Of a stretch of 50,888 nt of DNA, positions 1 to 8,766 are shown one piece after another. The notes under the pieces are model-generated. The model did no database searches. It saw only the letters and a list, made by a program, of their open reading frames with translations, and was not told the origin of the DNA. The DNA lies in assembly GCA_015522385.1 (NCBI GenBank), contig WAMJ01000090.1, forward strand, positions 1-50,888, written 5' to 3'. Source of the DNA: Candidatus Heimdallarchaeota archaeon (GTDB lineage: Archaea > Asgardarchaeota > Heimdallarchaeia > Heimdallarchaeales > Kariarchaeaceae). The position numbers were made by a program, and so were the translations under genes. The stretch's first letter is position 1. Each line of letters starts with the position of its first letter.

Positions 1-180
1 CTCAAGGAGGAGGACGCCTTGGAGACCATGTACTCTGTCATCGGGAGCAAGCATCTCGTGAGACGGAGTGACATATTCATCCCCAAGGAGGGAGGAATAA
101 CCGTCCTCGAGAATGCAGATATAGCGAGGACACGTGAATTCGCAGATATCGACGAGGAAGGATTCGTCATCCCAAGGTGA
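1..180 (+). CDS. rpl18a: 50S ribosomal protein L18Ae (LX), C-terminal part
   Basis: Reading frame 1 is open from the window edge to a TGA at 178-180; the 5' end is outside the window. The visible 59 residues begin LKEEDALETMYSVIGSKHLV and continue RRSDIFIPKEGG. This matches the second half of archaeal LX/L18Ae, where a LKEEDA.E..YS.IGSKH..KR pattern is typical. The next genes, prefoldin alpha and ftsY, are the usual archaeal neighbours of rpl18a, which supports the call. The stop overlaps the GTG start of pfdA. About 25 residues, acidic and ending in FVIPR, follow the part I recognise, so the tail looks longer than the usual compact LX protein. The assignment rests on half the protein plus gene order. 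Confidence 0.75.
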   Translation, partial: LKEEDALETMYSVIGSKHLVRRSDIFIPKEGGITVLENADIARTREFADIDEEGFVIPR

Positions 181-641
181 GAAAACTGGGTCTCGGTTCA
201 GAGGATTTCCAGCGTCAGGCGCAGCAGATCCAAGCACAACTTCAGGTTATTGATCAGCAGATTGCGAGCCTCCACCAGCAGAGGGCTCAGTACAATGAAT
301 ACATCAAGGAGGTCTCCAACACCATCCAGACTCTCAAGGGGTTGGACAACCCTCTAAACTCCAACTCCTCGATACTCCCTCTTCCTGGGAATGTCTACCT
401 CAAGACCAAGGTCATCGATTACGAGAACGCATACGTCAATGTTGGTGCTGGTGTTGTCGTTCCAATGCCCGTGAAGAAAGCCATCGAGACCCTCGAAGAA
501 CGGGTAAAGACCTTTCTCGATATCATGAAGCAGATGGAGCAGGAAGTGGACAAGATGGAGCAGAGCAAGATGCAACTTCAGCAGATGCTTATGGGGTCAA
601 GAAATCAGGGGATTGCTCCTGATCCGACCAAGTATTCTTAG
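177..641 (+). CDS. pfdA: Prefoldin subunit alpha
   Basis: This is a 154-residue alpha-class prefoldin subunit of the cytosolic hexameric chaperone that captures unfolded chains and passes them to the thermosome. Two long coiled-coil helices, about residues 10-50 and 98-140, are rich in Q, E, K and L. They flank a central beta-hairpin segment that includes VYLKTKVIDYENAYVNVGAG, the standard alpha-subunit arrangement and length. The start is a GTG that overlaps the upstream ribosomal protein stop (GTGA), which implies translational coupling. The order L18Ae-pfdA-ftsY is the conserved archaeal cluster. Nothing is missing or odd in it. Confidence 0.93.
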   Translation: MRKLGLGSEDFQRQAQQIQAQLQVIDQQIASLHQQRAQYNEYIKEVSNTIQTLKGLDNPLNSNSSILPLPGNVYLKTKVIDYENAYVNVGAGVVVPMPVKKAIETLEERVKTFLDIMKQMEQEVDKMEQSKMQLQQMLMGSRNQGIAPDPTKYS

Positions 642-687
642 ATCGCCTTCACAATCTATTTATTCATCCACAATCCCTCAGAGATTA

Positions 688-1599
688 ATGTTCAATAAAC
701 TCCGCAAGGGTATATCCTCGGTAATCAAGAAGTTCAAGATCAAGGAGCTCAACGAGAAGTCCCTCCAGAAACCTGTTGAGGAGCTCGTCAACTTCATGAT
801 GAAGAATGAGGTGGCCAGTCAGGCAGCGTTCACCATTGGTGACAACCTGAAGAGGAAGCTTCTCAAGCACGAGCACGAGCGGTTCAAGGACATCCGTCCG
901 TTCGTGCAGGAGACCTTGAGGGCAACCATCGAGGAGATCCTCACACCACCTGGTTCTGACTTCGATCTCATCGAGGCCATTAGGGAGAAGAGGGCAGACG
1001 ACGACGAGCCTTACATCATTCTCATGCTGGGCATTAACGGTACTGGGAAGACGACCTCACTAGCCAAGCTGGGACGGATGATGCAAAAGAACAAACTATC
1101 CGTCGTCTTTGCAGCTGCGGATACTTTCAGGGCTGGGGCAATCGACCAGATTAAGGAGCACGGCGATAATCTGGGGATTAAGACCATTGCACACCAGTAC
1201 GGGGGGGACCCAGCAGCGGTGGCGATCGACGCCATAGACCATGCCATTTCCAAAGACATTGACGTCGTCCTCATCGACACTGCCGGGCGAATGCAGAACA
1301 ACGACAACCTTGTTCGAGAGCTGGAGAAAGTCGTGAGGAATGCCGAACCTGATTTCAAGATCTTCGTGGGAGACGCCCTTACTGGGAATGACATCATCCG
1401 CCAGGCCGAGACCTTCAACGAGAGGATCGGGATAGACGGTATAATCTTGACGAAGATGGATGCTGACCTTCGAGGTGGGGCAGCACTCTCGGTGACCAAT
1501 GCCATCCAGAAGCCAATTCTGTACATCGGTGTCGGCCAAAGCTACGACGACCTCAAGAGATTCGATCCTAAGGGTATCGCCAAGGACATGGTCCCATGA
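688..1599 (+). CDS. ftsY: Signal recognition particle receptor FtsY
   Basis: This SRP-receptor GTPase docks SRP-ribosome complexes at the membrane. From the ATG at 688 it has 303 residues: an N domain (about 1-100) and a G domain carrying the P-loop GINGTGKTT, the ADTFRAGAI motif, the DTAGR switch, TKMD and a C-terminal GVGQ closing loop. All are SRP-GTPase signatures, and the GINGTGKTT form with a short acidic N-terminus marks FtsY rather than Ffh. The frame is open back to a TTG at 613. However, a TATA-like TATTTATTC at 657 lies about 31 nt before the ATG at 688, and the upstream residues look non-coding, so 688 is preferred. The TGA overlaps the ATG of dtdA (ATGA). Confidence 0.95.
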   Translation: MFNKLRKGISSVIKKFKIKELNEKSLQKPVEELVNFMMKNEVASQAAFTIGDNLKRKLLKHEHERFKDIRPFVQETLRATIEEILTPPGSDFDLIEAIREKRADDDEPYIILMLGINGTGKTTSLAKLGRMMQKNKLSVVFAAADTFRAGAIDQIKEHGDNLGIKTIAHQYGGDPAAVAIDAIDHAISKDIDVVLIDTAGRMQNNDNLVRELEKVVRNAEPDFKIFVGDALTGNDIIRQAETFNERIGIDGIILTKMDADLRGGAALSVTNAIQKPILYIGVGQSYDDLKRFDPKGIAKDMVP

Positions 1600-2492
1600 C
1601 TCCAGTAGTCGACGTCCCAGTTCTCATAATCGTCTCAGAGCTTGATCAGGCGGGTATGAACATGCTAGTCACCCTCAGGGAGCTCCTTCGCGCAAGCAAC
1701 CCTGTAGAGCTCACTGCTCCCGAGTCGTGGGAGGAGGGGAGATACACACTCGAGATCAGTGAAGATAACTCGGTGGGTATTTTGAAAATCTCTACTTCTC
1801 ACATCAGGGTTGACTACATGAGAGGGTATCTACGTACTAACCTTGTCATCTTCGCCTCCAAACATAAGTCTGAGAGTGGGCGGAAAACGCTCCTTGCGCA
1901 TCCACTGGGGAACTGGGGTGAGGATACAATCGGAAGTGGAAAGTCCCACTCGGTCGGTATTGCCCCAGCGTACGCTCTCTTCAGGGCGTACCACTCGATC
2001 AAGGAGCACCAGACTGATGCGGGACTTACAGAGTATTGGGTCGGGTTGGAGGTAAGTCACCACGGGCCTACAGAGCTTGACGTCCCTGCCATTTTCATGG
2101 AAACTGGGGGGTCAAAGGAAGAGTGGAACGACCTAAGGGCTACCGAGGTTGTCGCCCGGGCTATTGTGGACGTGGCGAGAGTGTACGTGAGCGAAGAGCC
2201 CAGAGGGAATCTTCCTGCCTTCGTCGGCATCGGTGGCGGTCACTACGCACCCGCATTCATCAAGCGTGTGGACGCCGAGATGCTCATGGTGGGGCACATG
2301 GTTCCCAAGTACCACTCCGATAAGCTCGATGAGGACTTCCTCAAGAGGATCGTGGAGCGCTCCATACCAAGTGACATCTCATTTCTCCTTGACCGTAAGG
2401 GGCTGAAGGGAAGTGAGAGGATCCGTCTTATTGAACTATTCGAGAAATTGGGATACGACTATAAGCTCACGACAGAATTTCCGACGAAGTAA
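1596..2492 (+). CDS. dtdA: D-aminoacyl-tRNA deacylase, archaeal/plant (GEK1) type
   Basis: This proofreading hydrolase removes D-amino acids wrongly attached to tRNA. The 298-residue protein contains the family landmarks: LGNWG after SGRKTLLAHP, the central GLEVSHHGPTE, FMETGG, GIGGGHYAP and VGHMVPKYH. The clustered histidines (SHHGP, GGHY, GHM, KYH) are those conserved in the DTD2/GEK1 family, and the length is normal. The ATG overlaps the ftsY stop, so the gene is the last of the L18Ae-pfdA-ftsY-dtdA unit. It ends directly against the convergent hmgA gene, with no bases between the two stop codons. Confidence 0.93.
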   Translation: MTPVVDVPVLIIVSELDQAGMNMLVTLRELLRASNPVELTAPESWEEGRYTLEISEDNSVGILKISTSHIRVDYMRGYLRTNLVIFASKHKSESGRKTLLAHPLGNWGEDTIGSGKSHSVGIAPAYALFRAYHSIKEHQTDAGLTEYWVGLEVSHHGPTELDVPAIFMETGGSKEEWNDLRATEVVARAIVDVARVYVSEEPRGNLPAFVGIGGGHYAPAFIKRVDAEMLMVGHMVPKYHSDKLDEDFLKRIVERSIPSDISFLLDRKGLKGSERIRLIELFEKLGYDYKLTTEFPTK

Positions 2493-3644
2493 TCATTCCT
2501 CGAAGACTGCGCCCTGCCAGCTCTTGTAATAATCTGGGTTGGTGATCTTGTACCCCGCTTCCGTGATGTGCAGGGGTCTTCTTGTGTCAATCATCACGGC
2601 GTACTCTTGGGTGAGTGGTTTGTCCTGCTTAAACATCCGCTTCAGTGCTTTTGGATGGGGGCCGTGGGTGAAGCCCATGGGGTGGAATGAGACCATACCT
2701 GGCTGGACATCGTCCCTTGACATAAAGTCTCCGTCGTGGTAGAAGATCACCTCGTCGTACTCCACGTTACTGTGGTAAAACGGGATTTTCAGAGCGTCCT
2801 CTGCGGTCTCGTAGGGGCGAGGTACGAAGGAGCAGATGACGAAACCCTGGGAGAGGAATGTGGTGTGCACACTCGGGGGAAGGTGGTACCTGTGGGAGTT
2901 GATGGGCCTGAAATCCTCAATTGAGAGCTTCCATGGTGTCACATCTCCCTTCCACCCGACGACGTCGCAGGGGTTGTTCGGGTAGGTGTAGTCGGTGTAC
3001 TCGTCGAACCTCTTGAACCTTACCACCCACTCCTTGCCGTCCTCGATGACCTCTGGCTCTGGTGTTTCGATCATTGCGGGGTCGTAGAGTGCATGGGGTC
3101 CCAGAAGTCCCCTGTCTGGGATTTGCATCTCCTCAGCACTCTCGATGATGAGGAAGAAATTGTCTGTAGTCTCGGGGACAAACCTGTAGATGGTGCCTCT
3201 CGGAACGACAATGTAGTCACCCTTCTTGAAGCTGAACGAGCCGTAGACGGACTCGAACTTCCCACGGCCTTTGTGGACAAACCACGTGTCATCACCCTCG
3301 GTGTTCTTGTAGTAAAACGGCATTGGCTTGCTCATCATCGACACCTTGATCTTGAGATCTGCGTTCTCCATAATAGTAACGGGCATGGCATTGGGATCCT
3401 CCTTATCGGGGACCGGGAGCTTGTTGGTGTCGAGCATCTCCGGTTTGAACGATCCCTCGATCTTCGTGAAGTTGGTGGGAGGATTCTTGTGGTAGAGGTG
3501 TGAGGCCTTCCCGAAGAATCCCTGCCTACCATGTTCGTGTTCGTATGTAACTTTCCCATCAATGACGGGAAATCTAGCATGAGCCTGTCTGGACGTCTTG
3601 CCCTTAACCAGGGGAAATACTGGTGTAATCCTGTTCTTATCCAT
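2493..3644 (-). CDS. hmgA: Homogentisate 1,2-dioxygenase
   Basis: This cupin-fold Fe(II) dioxygenase cleaves the homogentisate ring with O2 to maleylacetoacetate in tyrosine catabolism. The 383-residue product has the bacterial-type core motifs FYHSNVEYDEVIFYHDG and HPMGFTHGPHP. These hold the expected iron ligands, approximately His291, Glu298 and His327. The ATG at 3644 is preferred over an in-frame GTG 9 nt upstream because AGGTG sits 6 nt before the ATG. A TATA-like TCAAATAC near 3680-3687 predicts a leader of about 15 nt. Hpd, which makes homogentisate, lies 5.5 kb away on the same strand. Maleylacetoacetate isomerase and fumarylacetoacetase are not in the window. An O2-dependent enzyme is notable in an archaeon of this type. 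Confidence 0.93.
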   Translation of the reverse strand: MDKNRITPVFPLVKGKTSRQAHARFPVIDGKVTYEHEHGRQGFFGKASHLYHKNPPTNFTKIEGSFKPEMLDTNKLPVPDKEDPNAMPVTIMENADLKIKVSMMSKPMPFYYKNTEGDDTWFVHKGRGKFESVYGSFSFKKGDYIVVPRGTIYRFVPETTDNFFLIIESAEEMQIPDRGLLGPHALYDPAMIETPEPEVIEDGKEWVVRFKRFDEYTDYTYPNNPCDVVGWKGDVTPWKLSIEDFRPINSHRYHLPPSVHTTFLSQGFVICSFVPRPYETAEDALKIPFYHSNVEYDEVIFYHDGDFMSRDDVQPGMVSFHPMGFTHGPHPKALKRMFKQDKPLTQEYAVMIDTRRPLHITEAGYKITNPDYYKSWQGAVFEE

Positions 3645-3721
3645 ATTTTGCACCTAAGATAAGCTCAGTTTGTTACGGGGTATTTGAGTTTTCTTTCAGG
3701 CGAGTGCGCGAGGTGAAATAT

Positions 3722-4069
3722 TCAGTCCAGTTCGAACTCGATCTCAAGTGAGTAGTTGTCCTTCGCCCCAAAGACGTCACAAAATACCCGGTCGGTCAGC
3801 TCTGTAGCCTCCGAAACCGAGACCTCTTTGGTGAAGGCGTATGTGGCCTTCCTGAACTCCCCACCGAATTTCTGCACGAACCTCTCCTTCTCATCCCTCC
3901 TCATCGTTTTATAGGGGACGTCAAATGTCACCTTGTTTCCAGCGCCTGTGTACATGATCATTTTCTCAGAATTCTTCTTCTTCGAGACAAGGTAACTGAG
4001 ATCAGATCCTCGTTCGATTATCGTAGTGAGGTACGATGAAATCATCTTATTTCGTTCTTTTGCCTGCAT
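3722..4069 (-). CDS. Conserved-looking small protein of unknown function
   Basis: I do not recognise this 115-residue protein. It is charged, mixed alpha/beta and has no signal peptide or membrane segment. The sequence includes MYTGAGNKVTFDVPYKTM followed by MRRDEKERFVQKFGGEFRKA, and the C-terminus is acidic (YSLEIEFELD). The start is the ATG at 4069, because GGTGAG lies just upstream and TTTTATAC at 4105-4112 places transcription start about 14 nt before it. An alternative GTG at 4090 would lie upstream of that predicted transcript start. It sits alone between hmgA and the MOSC gene with its own promoter. The coding call rests on the clean promoter, Shine-Dalgarno site and protein-like composition. 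Confidence 0.6.
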   Translation of the reverse strand: MQAKERNKMISSYLTTIIERGSDLSYLVSKKKNSEKMIMYTGAGNKVTFDVPYKTMRRDEKERFVQKFGGEFRKATYAFTKEVSVSEATELTDRVFCDVFGAKDNYSLEIEFELD

Positions 4070-4185
4070 TTTCTCACCTGAATTATGCACATTCGACAGA
4101 AATGGTATAAAAGGTTTTCTGGTAGTCTTGTCCTCATTGTGGGAATTGCGCTTAGCTATTCTGACACGTGTGTTTGTTTTCTCAA

Positions 4186-4677
4186 CTATCGTTGAACGGA
4201 ATCATGAAGTACGACAATCGGATCTCCGTTCTGAATCTCGCCCTCTTCCACGACCCGCGCGTACCAGCCTCTCCTTCCCCTTATCGTGTCGATAAACTCA
4301 TTTACTCGATCTCCAACATATTCGAGAACTGATAGATTCTTACAGGGATTGCAGGGCTCGGTAATCTCTAGTACTGCGCTCCCTATCTTGAACCGTTTCC
4401 CAATCTCAAAATCATCGTACTCAATCCCTTCTGTTGTAATATTCTCTCCTAGGTCACCTGGCGAGATTGGCCACCCTTCATCTGCGAGTTTCCTCATCAT
4501 CTCAACGGGGTAGATGAGGATCGCTCTATCGGGGGTGTTCCCCTTGCCAGTGAATCTGTAGTGGTTGTAGTCCCCCTCTGCTCCCATATATCTGACTTTC
4601 AGTATTTCCACCTTCTGCTTCGGAAGTCCACGCTCACCCTCAATCTTCGGTTTCACTGAGACCCGAATAACTTTCAT
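4186..4677 (-). CDS. MOSC domain protein
   Basis: MOSC domains occur in molybdenum cofactor sulfurases and in Moco-dependent sulfur-carrier enzymes. This is a 163-residue stand-alone MOSC protein. It has the GDLGENITTEGI stretch (typical GD.GEN.T..G), then RFKIGSAVLEITEPCNPCKN with the conserved cysteine region, and a late GRRGWYARVVEEGEI motif. The ATG at 4677 is chosen over a TTG two codons upstream because TTTAAATC at 4699-4706 lies 29 nt away, the spacing seen throughout this window. No molybdoenzyme or Moco synthesis gene is nearby, so the partner cannot be named. The family call is firm; the reaction is not. Confidence 0.85.
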   Translation of the reverse strand: MKVIRVSVKPKIEGERGLPKQKVEILKVRYMGAEGDYNHYRFTGKGNTPDRAILIYPVEMMRKLADEGWPISPGDLGENITTEGIEYDDFEIGKRFKIGSAVLEITEPCNPCKNLSVLEYVGDRVNEFIDTIRGRRGWYARVVEEGEIQNGDPIVVLHDSVQR

Positions 4678-4707
4678 AATCAAAAGGAATACATAGTTGA
4701 TTTAAAT

Positions 4708-6093
4708 CTACTGAGATCTGTATTTCTTCCGGAGGATAGGAAGTAAAGCGACCGAGGAGAGGAAGGCAATGACTGGAGCTGGGCTACTTTCTTTAGTACT
4801 CTCACCTGCCCCATCATCGGCCACGGTCACTGTGACTGTGTCAGAAGCAGAATTTCCAAAGGCATCGGTCACGGTCAATTTCACCTCATAGGTTCCAGCA
4901 GTGTCAAAGGCGGTTGAATAAGTGTAGGAGTTAGCCTCAAGCATGATCCCCGACTCAGCCTCTGTACCGTCCACCGTAAGTGAGTATGAGTATGAGAACG
5001 GTGATTCATCGGCCAGATCCCACTTGAATTCTAGGCTCTGTCCAAGTGTTGCATTGGTATCGGATACATCCGAAACTGTAGGTGCTGTTGTGTCCTCATA
5101 GATACCCGAACTTTTCAGGATCGCTATGTAGTCGAAGATCTGTATCCTGAAGTTCCCTTGGTCTGCAACCACAACTCTATTTTGGAAGAAGTCATAGGCA
5201 ATGCCATCTGGTGATACGAACTGCCCCAGACCGGTTCCCGACTTCGTGTCTCCCACAGCGTATAACGGAGTGAAATCGTCTCCGTCAAAGATGATGAAAC
5301 GTGAGGTCTGTGTAGCAGTGGCGGAGTCACCACCTTCGTCCATGGCTATGAGGTTCCCAAGAGGATCGAGTGTGAGTCCCTCATAGTTGATGCCAACATC
5401 GTCCTTACCGAACTCGTCCAGCATGGTACCATTGACGTCGAAGACACGGATTGTCCTCTGTCCCTCTGCAGATACAAATATCCTGTTGTTGGCTGCATCC
5501 ACGACCATGTTCTCTGGTGTGCTGAATTGTCCAACAGACCATTCGTCAACGAGTGTACCGTTGGGGGCGATGACGTAGACCAGATTCTCGGGTTGGTTGG
5601 TGATATAGATGTAGTCATTTCGTGGATCGACGGCCAGTCCCTGTGTGTCTATGCTCGACTCATCGACAGTGTCTGAGAGATCCGTGATCATCTTGATGTC
5701 CCCCGACTCGGGGTCGAAGAAAGTCAGGTTCCCTGCTTTTTCGATGACGACGATCGTCCCGTCGGAGAGCTCTCCAATACCCTGTGCCTCATTTCCGGAG
5801 GCATCGTCCAGTGGTGTGAAACCAGTGAGTTCACTGAGATAATTCCCATCTGCATCGAAGACCTGCACCCTAAGGTTGACTGTATCTCCTGCATAGAGCT
5901 TCCCGTCAATCCTGCTCACGTAGACGGAATCGGGTTCATTGAACTCGGAGGGCTTGGTTCCCTCCTTCCCTCCAATCACAAGCACCGGTTGGACCGTTTC
6001 GGTCGTTACCGCTGCGATTGACAAGGCGCTAGAAGTCCCCATCACGGAGAGAACCATGCCTAGTAGTAGAATTCCGGTAATTAGCCGTTTCAT
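4708..6093 (-). CDS. Secreted beta-propeller (NHL-like) protein with PKD-like domain and C-terminal sorting-type tail
   Basis: The 461-residue protein begins with a signal peptide (MKRLITGILLLGMVLSVMG, cleavage near residue 25). NHL-type propeller repeats run from about residue 35 to 335, with recurring patterns such as VFDADGNYLSEL, VDPRNDYIYITN and VFDVNGTMLDEFG. A PKD/Ig-like domain follows, about 340-425 (YSTAFDTAGTYEVKLTVTDA). After a short linker, the last 26 residues show a PAP motif at 438-440, a hydrophobic stretch and a basic end (RKKYRSQ). This three-part tail resembles the C-terminal signals processed by archaeosortases, and an archaeosortase-like gene lies at 11167. A TTAAGAAT box 29 nt before the ATG supports the start. 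It is probably an extracellular surface protein; the ligand is unknown. Confidence 0.85.
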   Translation of the reverse strand: MKRLITGILLLGMVLSVMGTSSALSIAAVTTETVQPVLVIGGKEGTKPSEFNEPDSVYVSRIDGKLYAGDTVNLRVQVFDADGNYLSELTGFTPLDDASGNEAQGIGELSDGTIVVIEKAGNLTFFDPESGDIKMITDLSDTVDESSIDTQGLAVDPRNDYIYITNQPENLVYVIAPNGTLVDEWSVGQFSTPENMVVDAANNRIFVSAEGQRTIRVFDVNGTMLDEFGKDDVGINYEGLTLDPLGNLIAMDEGGDSATATQTSRFIIFDGDDFTPLYAVGDTKSGTGLGQFVSPDGIAYDFFQNRVVVADQGNFRIQIFDYIAILKSSGIYEDTTAPTVSDVSDTNATLGQSLEFKWDLADESPFSYSYSLTVDGTEAESGIMLEANSYTYSTAFDTAGTYEVKLTVTDAFGNSASDTVTVTVADDGAGESTKESSPAPVIAFLSSVALLPILRKKYRSQ

Positions 6094-6147
6094 TAATCGA
6101 TGTACTCAGCTACAATTCTTAACCTCTTCTATTTTAAGATATCAAAA

Positions 6148-6783
6148 TTATAGGTGCCTTGCTACGTCCATTCCCATGGAGAGATCATACCCCTTCTTGA
6201 AAGCTGTCATATTCATCTCCCTGAACCTCGCTGGGGACAGATCCACTATGCTTTCCTCGAAATATTCGGGAGCGACTTCCAACAGCGTGATGTCAGAGGT
6301 CTCATCTGGGTGGAACTCGTCCAAACCATGTGTGATGTGATTTCCCTCAATATCAAGGAGTTCAGCGATGAACCCTAGTGCAACAACGTTCATTACCTTC
6401 TCGGATCCTAGTTCCAGAGCAGTCTTCGCGAATGGTAGTCTGTAGACTGCTTTGCACTCCTCTGGTTTCTCGACATTCTGTACATTACTGTCGTCTGCAA
6501 GAACAATTGTGTCCTTACCTAGGATACCCTTGTACTCGTCCCAGCCTCGCTGTGCGAGGACGAGTAGGACGTCAGGGTTGCTCTCAATGAACGGGTACCC
6601 GATGACCTCGTCCTCGGGATAGATCGTCACGTCCGCGACCGTGAGACCACCGCTTGTGCTTGGTTCGTATTTCACTGCCTGCGAGACGTTGAAGTTGGCC
6701 CTGAATGCCGCATCTGACAGAAGCTTGCCAATAAGCTGAACTCCTTGCCCTCCTACTCCTGCGATCTTCACTCGAATCCTCAT
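6148..6783 (-). CDS. korC: 2-oxoacid:ferredoxin oxidoreductase, gamma subunit
   Basis: This 211-residue gamma subunit belongs to the CoA- and thiamine-dependent 2-oxoacid:ferredoxin oxidoreductases, which oxidatively decarboxylate 2-oxoacids to acyl-CoA. It starts with the signature IAGVGGQGVQLIGKLLSDAA, followed by VKYEPSTSGGLTVADV and a C-terminal helical region. The ATG overlaps the stop of the beta gene (ATGA). It is the last gene of the D-A-B-C operon. That gene order is typical of archaeal 2-oxoglutarate (KOR) enzymes, though VOR-type enzymes cannot be excluded. All four subunits look intact. Confidence 0.9.
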   Translation of the reverse strand: MRIRVKIAGVGGQGVQLIGKLLSDAAFRANFNVSQAVKYEPSTSGGLTVADVTIYPEDEVIGYPFIESNPDVLLVLAQRGWDEYKGILGKDTIVLADDSNVQNVEKPEECKAVYRLPFAKTALELGSEKVMNVVALGFIAELLDIEGNHITHGLDEFHPDETSDITLLEVAPEYFEESIVDLSPARFREMNMTAFKKGYDLSMGMDVARHL

Positions 6784-7601
6784 CTGTGCTGCCTCCTAAA
6801 TACCCCTATTGGGATCTTGGTGTACCCTTTCGTCCGGTCGAATTCCACTCTTGTGTTCTCGGAGAGCAAATGACTGCCATCCTCCTTGACCTCGATCTCA
6901 ACCGAGGCTTCGAGGAAATTCTTAACCATGTAGTCCGCGGTCGGGTAGCCATTTCGCTTGCCATAGATGGCGGGACAACCGCTGATCAGATCTATGAAGG
7001 CTACACCATCTGTCTCAATGGCCTGCTTGATAATTCTCGGCAGGATCTTGAAATGCGCCGAGGTGTATCGGGCGACGAAGTCCGCCCCTGCACCTAGAGC
7101 CAGATCCACTAAGTTAAACGGTCTGAGATTGTGGTCAATGGTTGTGGTGGTGGTGGAGTACTCGAAGGTCGTGGGTGAGGCTTGTCCACCGGTCAGTCCG
7201 TAGACCGAGTTGTTCGTACAGATGATCGTCATGTCCAGCTTCCGGCGGGCAGCATGGATGAAGTGGTTTCCTCCGATGGAGAAGAGGTCTCCGTCACCGG
7301 AGAAGACGATTACCTCAAGATTCGGGTTCCCAGTCTTGACACCAGAGGCGAAGGGTATCGCCCTGCCATGTGTGGTATGGAACCCATCGAACTCGACGTA
7401 CCCCGACGCACGGCCTGTGCATCCGATTCCAGAAATCATCACCATCTCCTTGTCCATGTCCATCCCGGTCATAACCGCTCCCCGGACGAGGGACTGGAGG
7501 TTCGTTCCCAAGCTGCATCCACTGCACCAGATGTGGGGGAGCATCTTGGAGGTAAGCTTGTCCTCGAGGTTGTGCCCGAGTTTCGAGAAGTCGATCTCCA
7601 T
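6780..7601 (-). CDS. korB: 2-oxoacid:ferredoxin oxidoreductase, beta (TPP-binding) subunit
   Basis: This 273-residue subunit binds thiamine diphosphate and usually one Fe-S cluster. N-terminal CSGCSLG and GIGCTGR are followed by the TPP/Mg motif GDGDLFSIGGNHFIHAARR, which continues to TIICTNNSVYGLTGGQ, and by the SPTT element. The start ATG lies one base after the alpha-subunit stop, behind a strong GGAGGGA site. The stop overlaps the gamma start. It is separate from the alpha chain, as in four-subunit archaeal enzymes. Substrate preference cannot be read with confidence from the sequence; gene order favours 2-oxoglutarate. Confidence 0.92.
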   Translation of the reverse strand: MEIDFSKLGHNLEDKLTSKMLPHIWCSGCSLGTNLQSLVRGAVMTGMDMDKEMVMISGIGCTGRASGYVEFDGFHTTHGRAIPFASGVKTGNPNLEVIVFSGDGDLFSIGGNHFIHAARRKLDMTIICTNNSVYGLTGGQASPTTFEYSTTTTTIDHNLRPFNLVDLALGAGADFVARYTSAHFKILPRIIKQAIETDGVAFIDLISGCPAIYGKRNGYPTADYMVKNFLEASVEIEVKEDGSHLLSENTRVEFDRTKGYTKIPIGVFRRQHR

Positions 7602-7602
7602 A

Positions 7603-8766
7603 TTATCTCCCTCCTATCTCCCTCACCTTCTTGGTGATTACGCTCGGTGGAGGTATCAGACCCATTGGGTATGCGATGTGGTGCACTCTCCTAAGCAATG
7701 CTCTTTCCACTGGCCAGGTCAATTGATCCCTTGCCATTTCGACCACAAGAACCTCTCTTCCTTCTGTGCTCTTCCTAAGATCCTCTTCTGGGAACGGCCA
7801 TATTGTTCTCAGTCGGTACATTCCCACCTTAAGCCCCTGCTCTCTCACAAGGTTGATTGCTTCATATGCCGACCTCGCGGTTGATCCGTAGGTCACAATG
7901 ACGATCTCAGCGTCATCCATCATGTACTTCTCCGCATGTGGAAGAAGGTGAGCATAGCGGTGAACCTTCTCGAACATCCGGTTAGTTAACCTCTCGAATG
8001 TCTTCGCTGTGAGATCCACGTGGCCAGATTCATCGTGGGAGAGACCTGTGGAGAAGGCCTTCTTCTCCTCGCCAAAGCAGTTCATCCCCGGGACGAGGTC
8101 CTCGGATATCTCCGTGCCCTTCCACGTGGTCGTCTCACCAGGATGTGCCCGGTTGACCACCTCCAATTCACCCTCTTTGGGGATGACAAACTTTTCCTTC
8201 AGCGTAGAGAGGACTTGGTCACTCAGGACGAAGACGGGGGTTCTCAATGCCTCTGCAGCGTTAAACGCCTCCACAGTCAGGTCGAAGCACTCCTGAACAG
8301 ACCATGGTGCAAGTGTAGGGATGATGTAGTCTCCATGTGAGCCAAAGTGTGCCTGCATGAGTTCCTGCTGGCCGGGGAAGGTCGGTAATCCTGTCGATGG
8401 TCCCCCCCTCATGACGTCCACCAGAACCAGTGGAGTCTCGGTCATGACTGCCAGACCTATCCCTTCCTGCATAAGCGAGAAGCCGGGACCTGATGTCGCA
8501 GTCATTGCCTTCTTCCTTGTCCATGAGCAGCCGATCGTGGCAGTGATCGAAGCAATCTCGTCCTCGCATTGCAGGAAGTACCCTGGCTCTTCGAGGTGAG
8601 GCAACCTCTTGACGATATGCTCCATTATGGAGGTAGACGGTGTGATGGGATAACCGTAGTAGCCATGGAGTCCTGCATAGATTGCTCCTTCAGCGACTGC
8701 TATATTGCCTGAGTCTAGGTGTCTACCTGCCATGGCTCTCGGTTGCTTCTTCATCGTGAGCTTCAC
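7603..8766 (-). CDS. korA: 2-oxoacid:ferredoxin oxidoreductase, alpha subunit
   Basis: This 387-residue alpha chain contains the pyrimidine-binding domain of the TPP site (GYYGYPITPSTSIMEHI, near residue 40). CEDEIASITATIGCSWT and TATSGPGFSLMQEG follow, and then the C-terminal transketolase-like domain with VTYGSTARSAYEAI. The GTG start at 8766 overlaps the stop of korD (GTGA). A GGAGGTGA Shine-Dalgarno site stands 5 nt upstream, so GTG is preferred over the internal ATG at 8754. With korB and korC it forms the catalytic core that transfers electrons to ferredoxin. Confidence 0.92.
   Translation of the reverse strand: MKLTMKKQPRAMAGRHLDSGNIAVAEGAIYAGLHGYYGYPITPSTSIMEHIVKRLPHLEEPGYFLQCEDEIASITATIGCSWTRKKAMTATSGPGFSLMQEGIGLAVMTETPLVLVDVMRGGPSTGLPTFPGQQELMQAHFGSHGDYIIPTLAPWSVQECFDLTVEAFNAAEALRTPVFVLSDQVLSTLKEKFVIPKEGELEVVNRAHPGETTTWKGTEISEDLVPGMNCFGEEKKAFSTGLSHDESGHVDLTAKTFERLTNRMFEKVHRYAHLLPHAEKYMMDDAEIVIVTYGSTARSAYEAINLVREQGLKVGMYRLRTIWPFPEEDLRKSTEGREVLVVEMARDQLTWPVERALLRRVHHIAYPMGLIPPPSVITKKVREIGGR

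Noticed and set aside
613..687. N-terminal extension of ftsY from TTG 613
   Set aside because: It overlaps the end of pfdA and the promoter box, and its residues do not resemble FtsY; ATG 688 is preferred.
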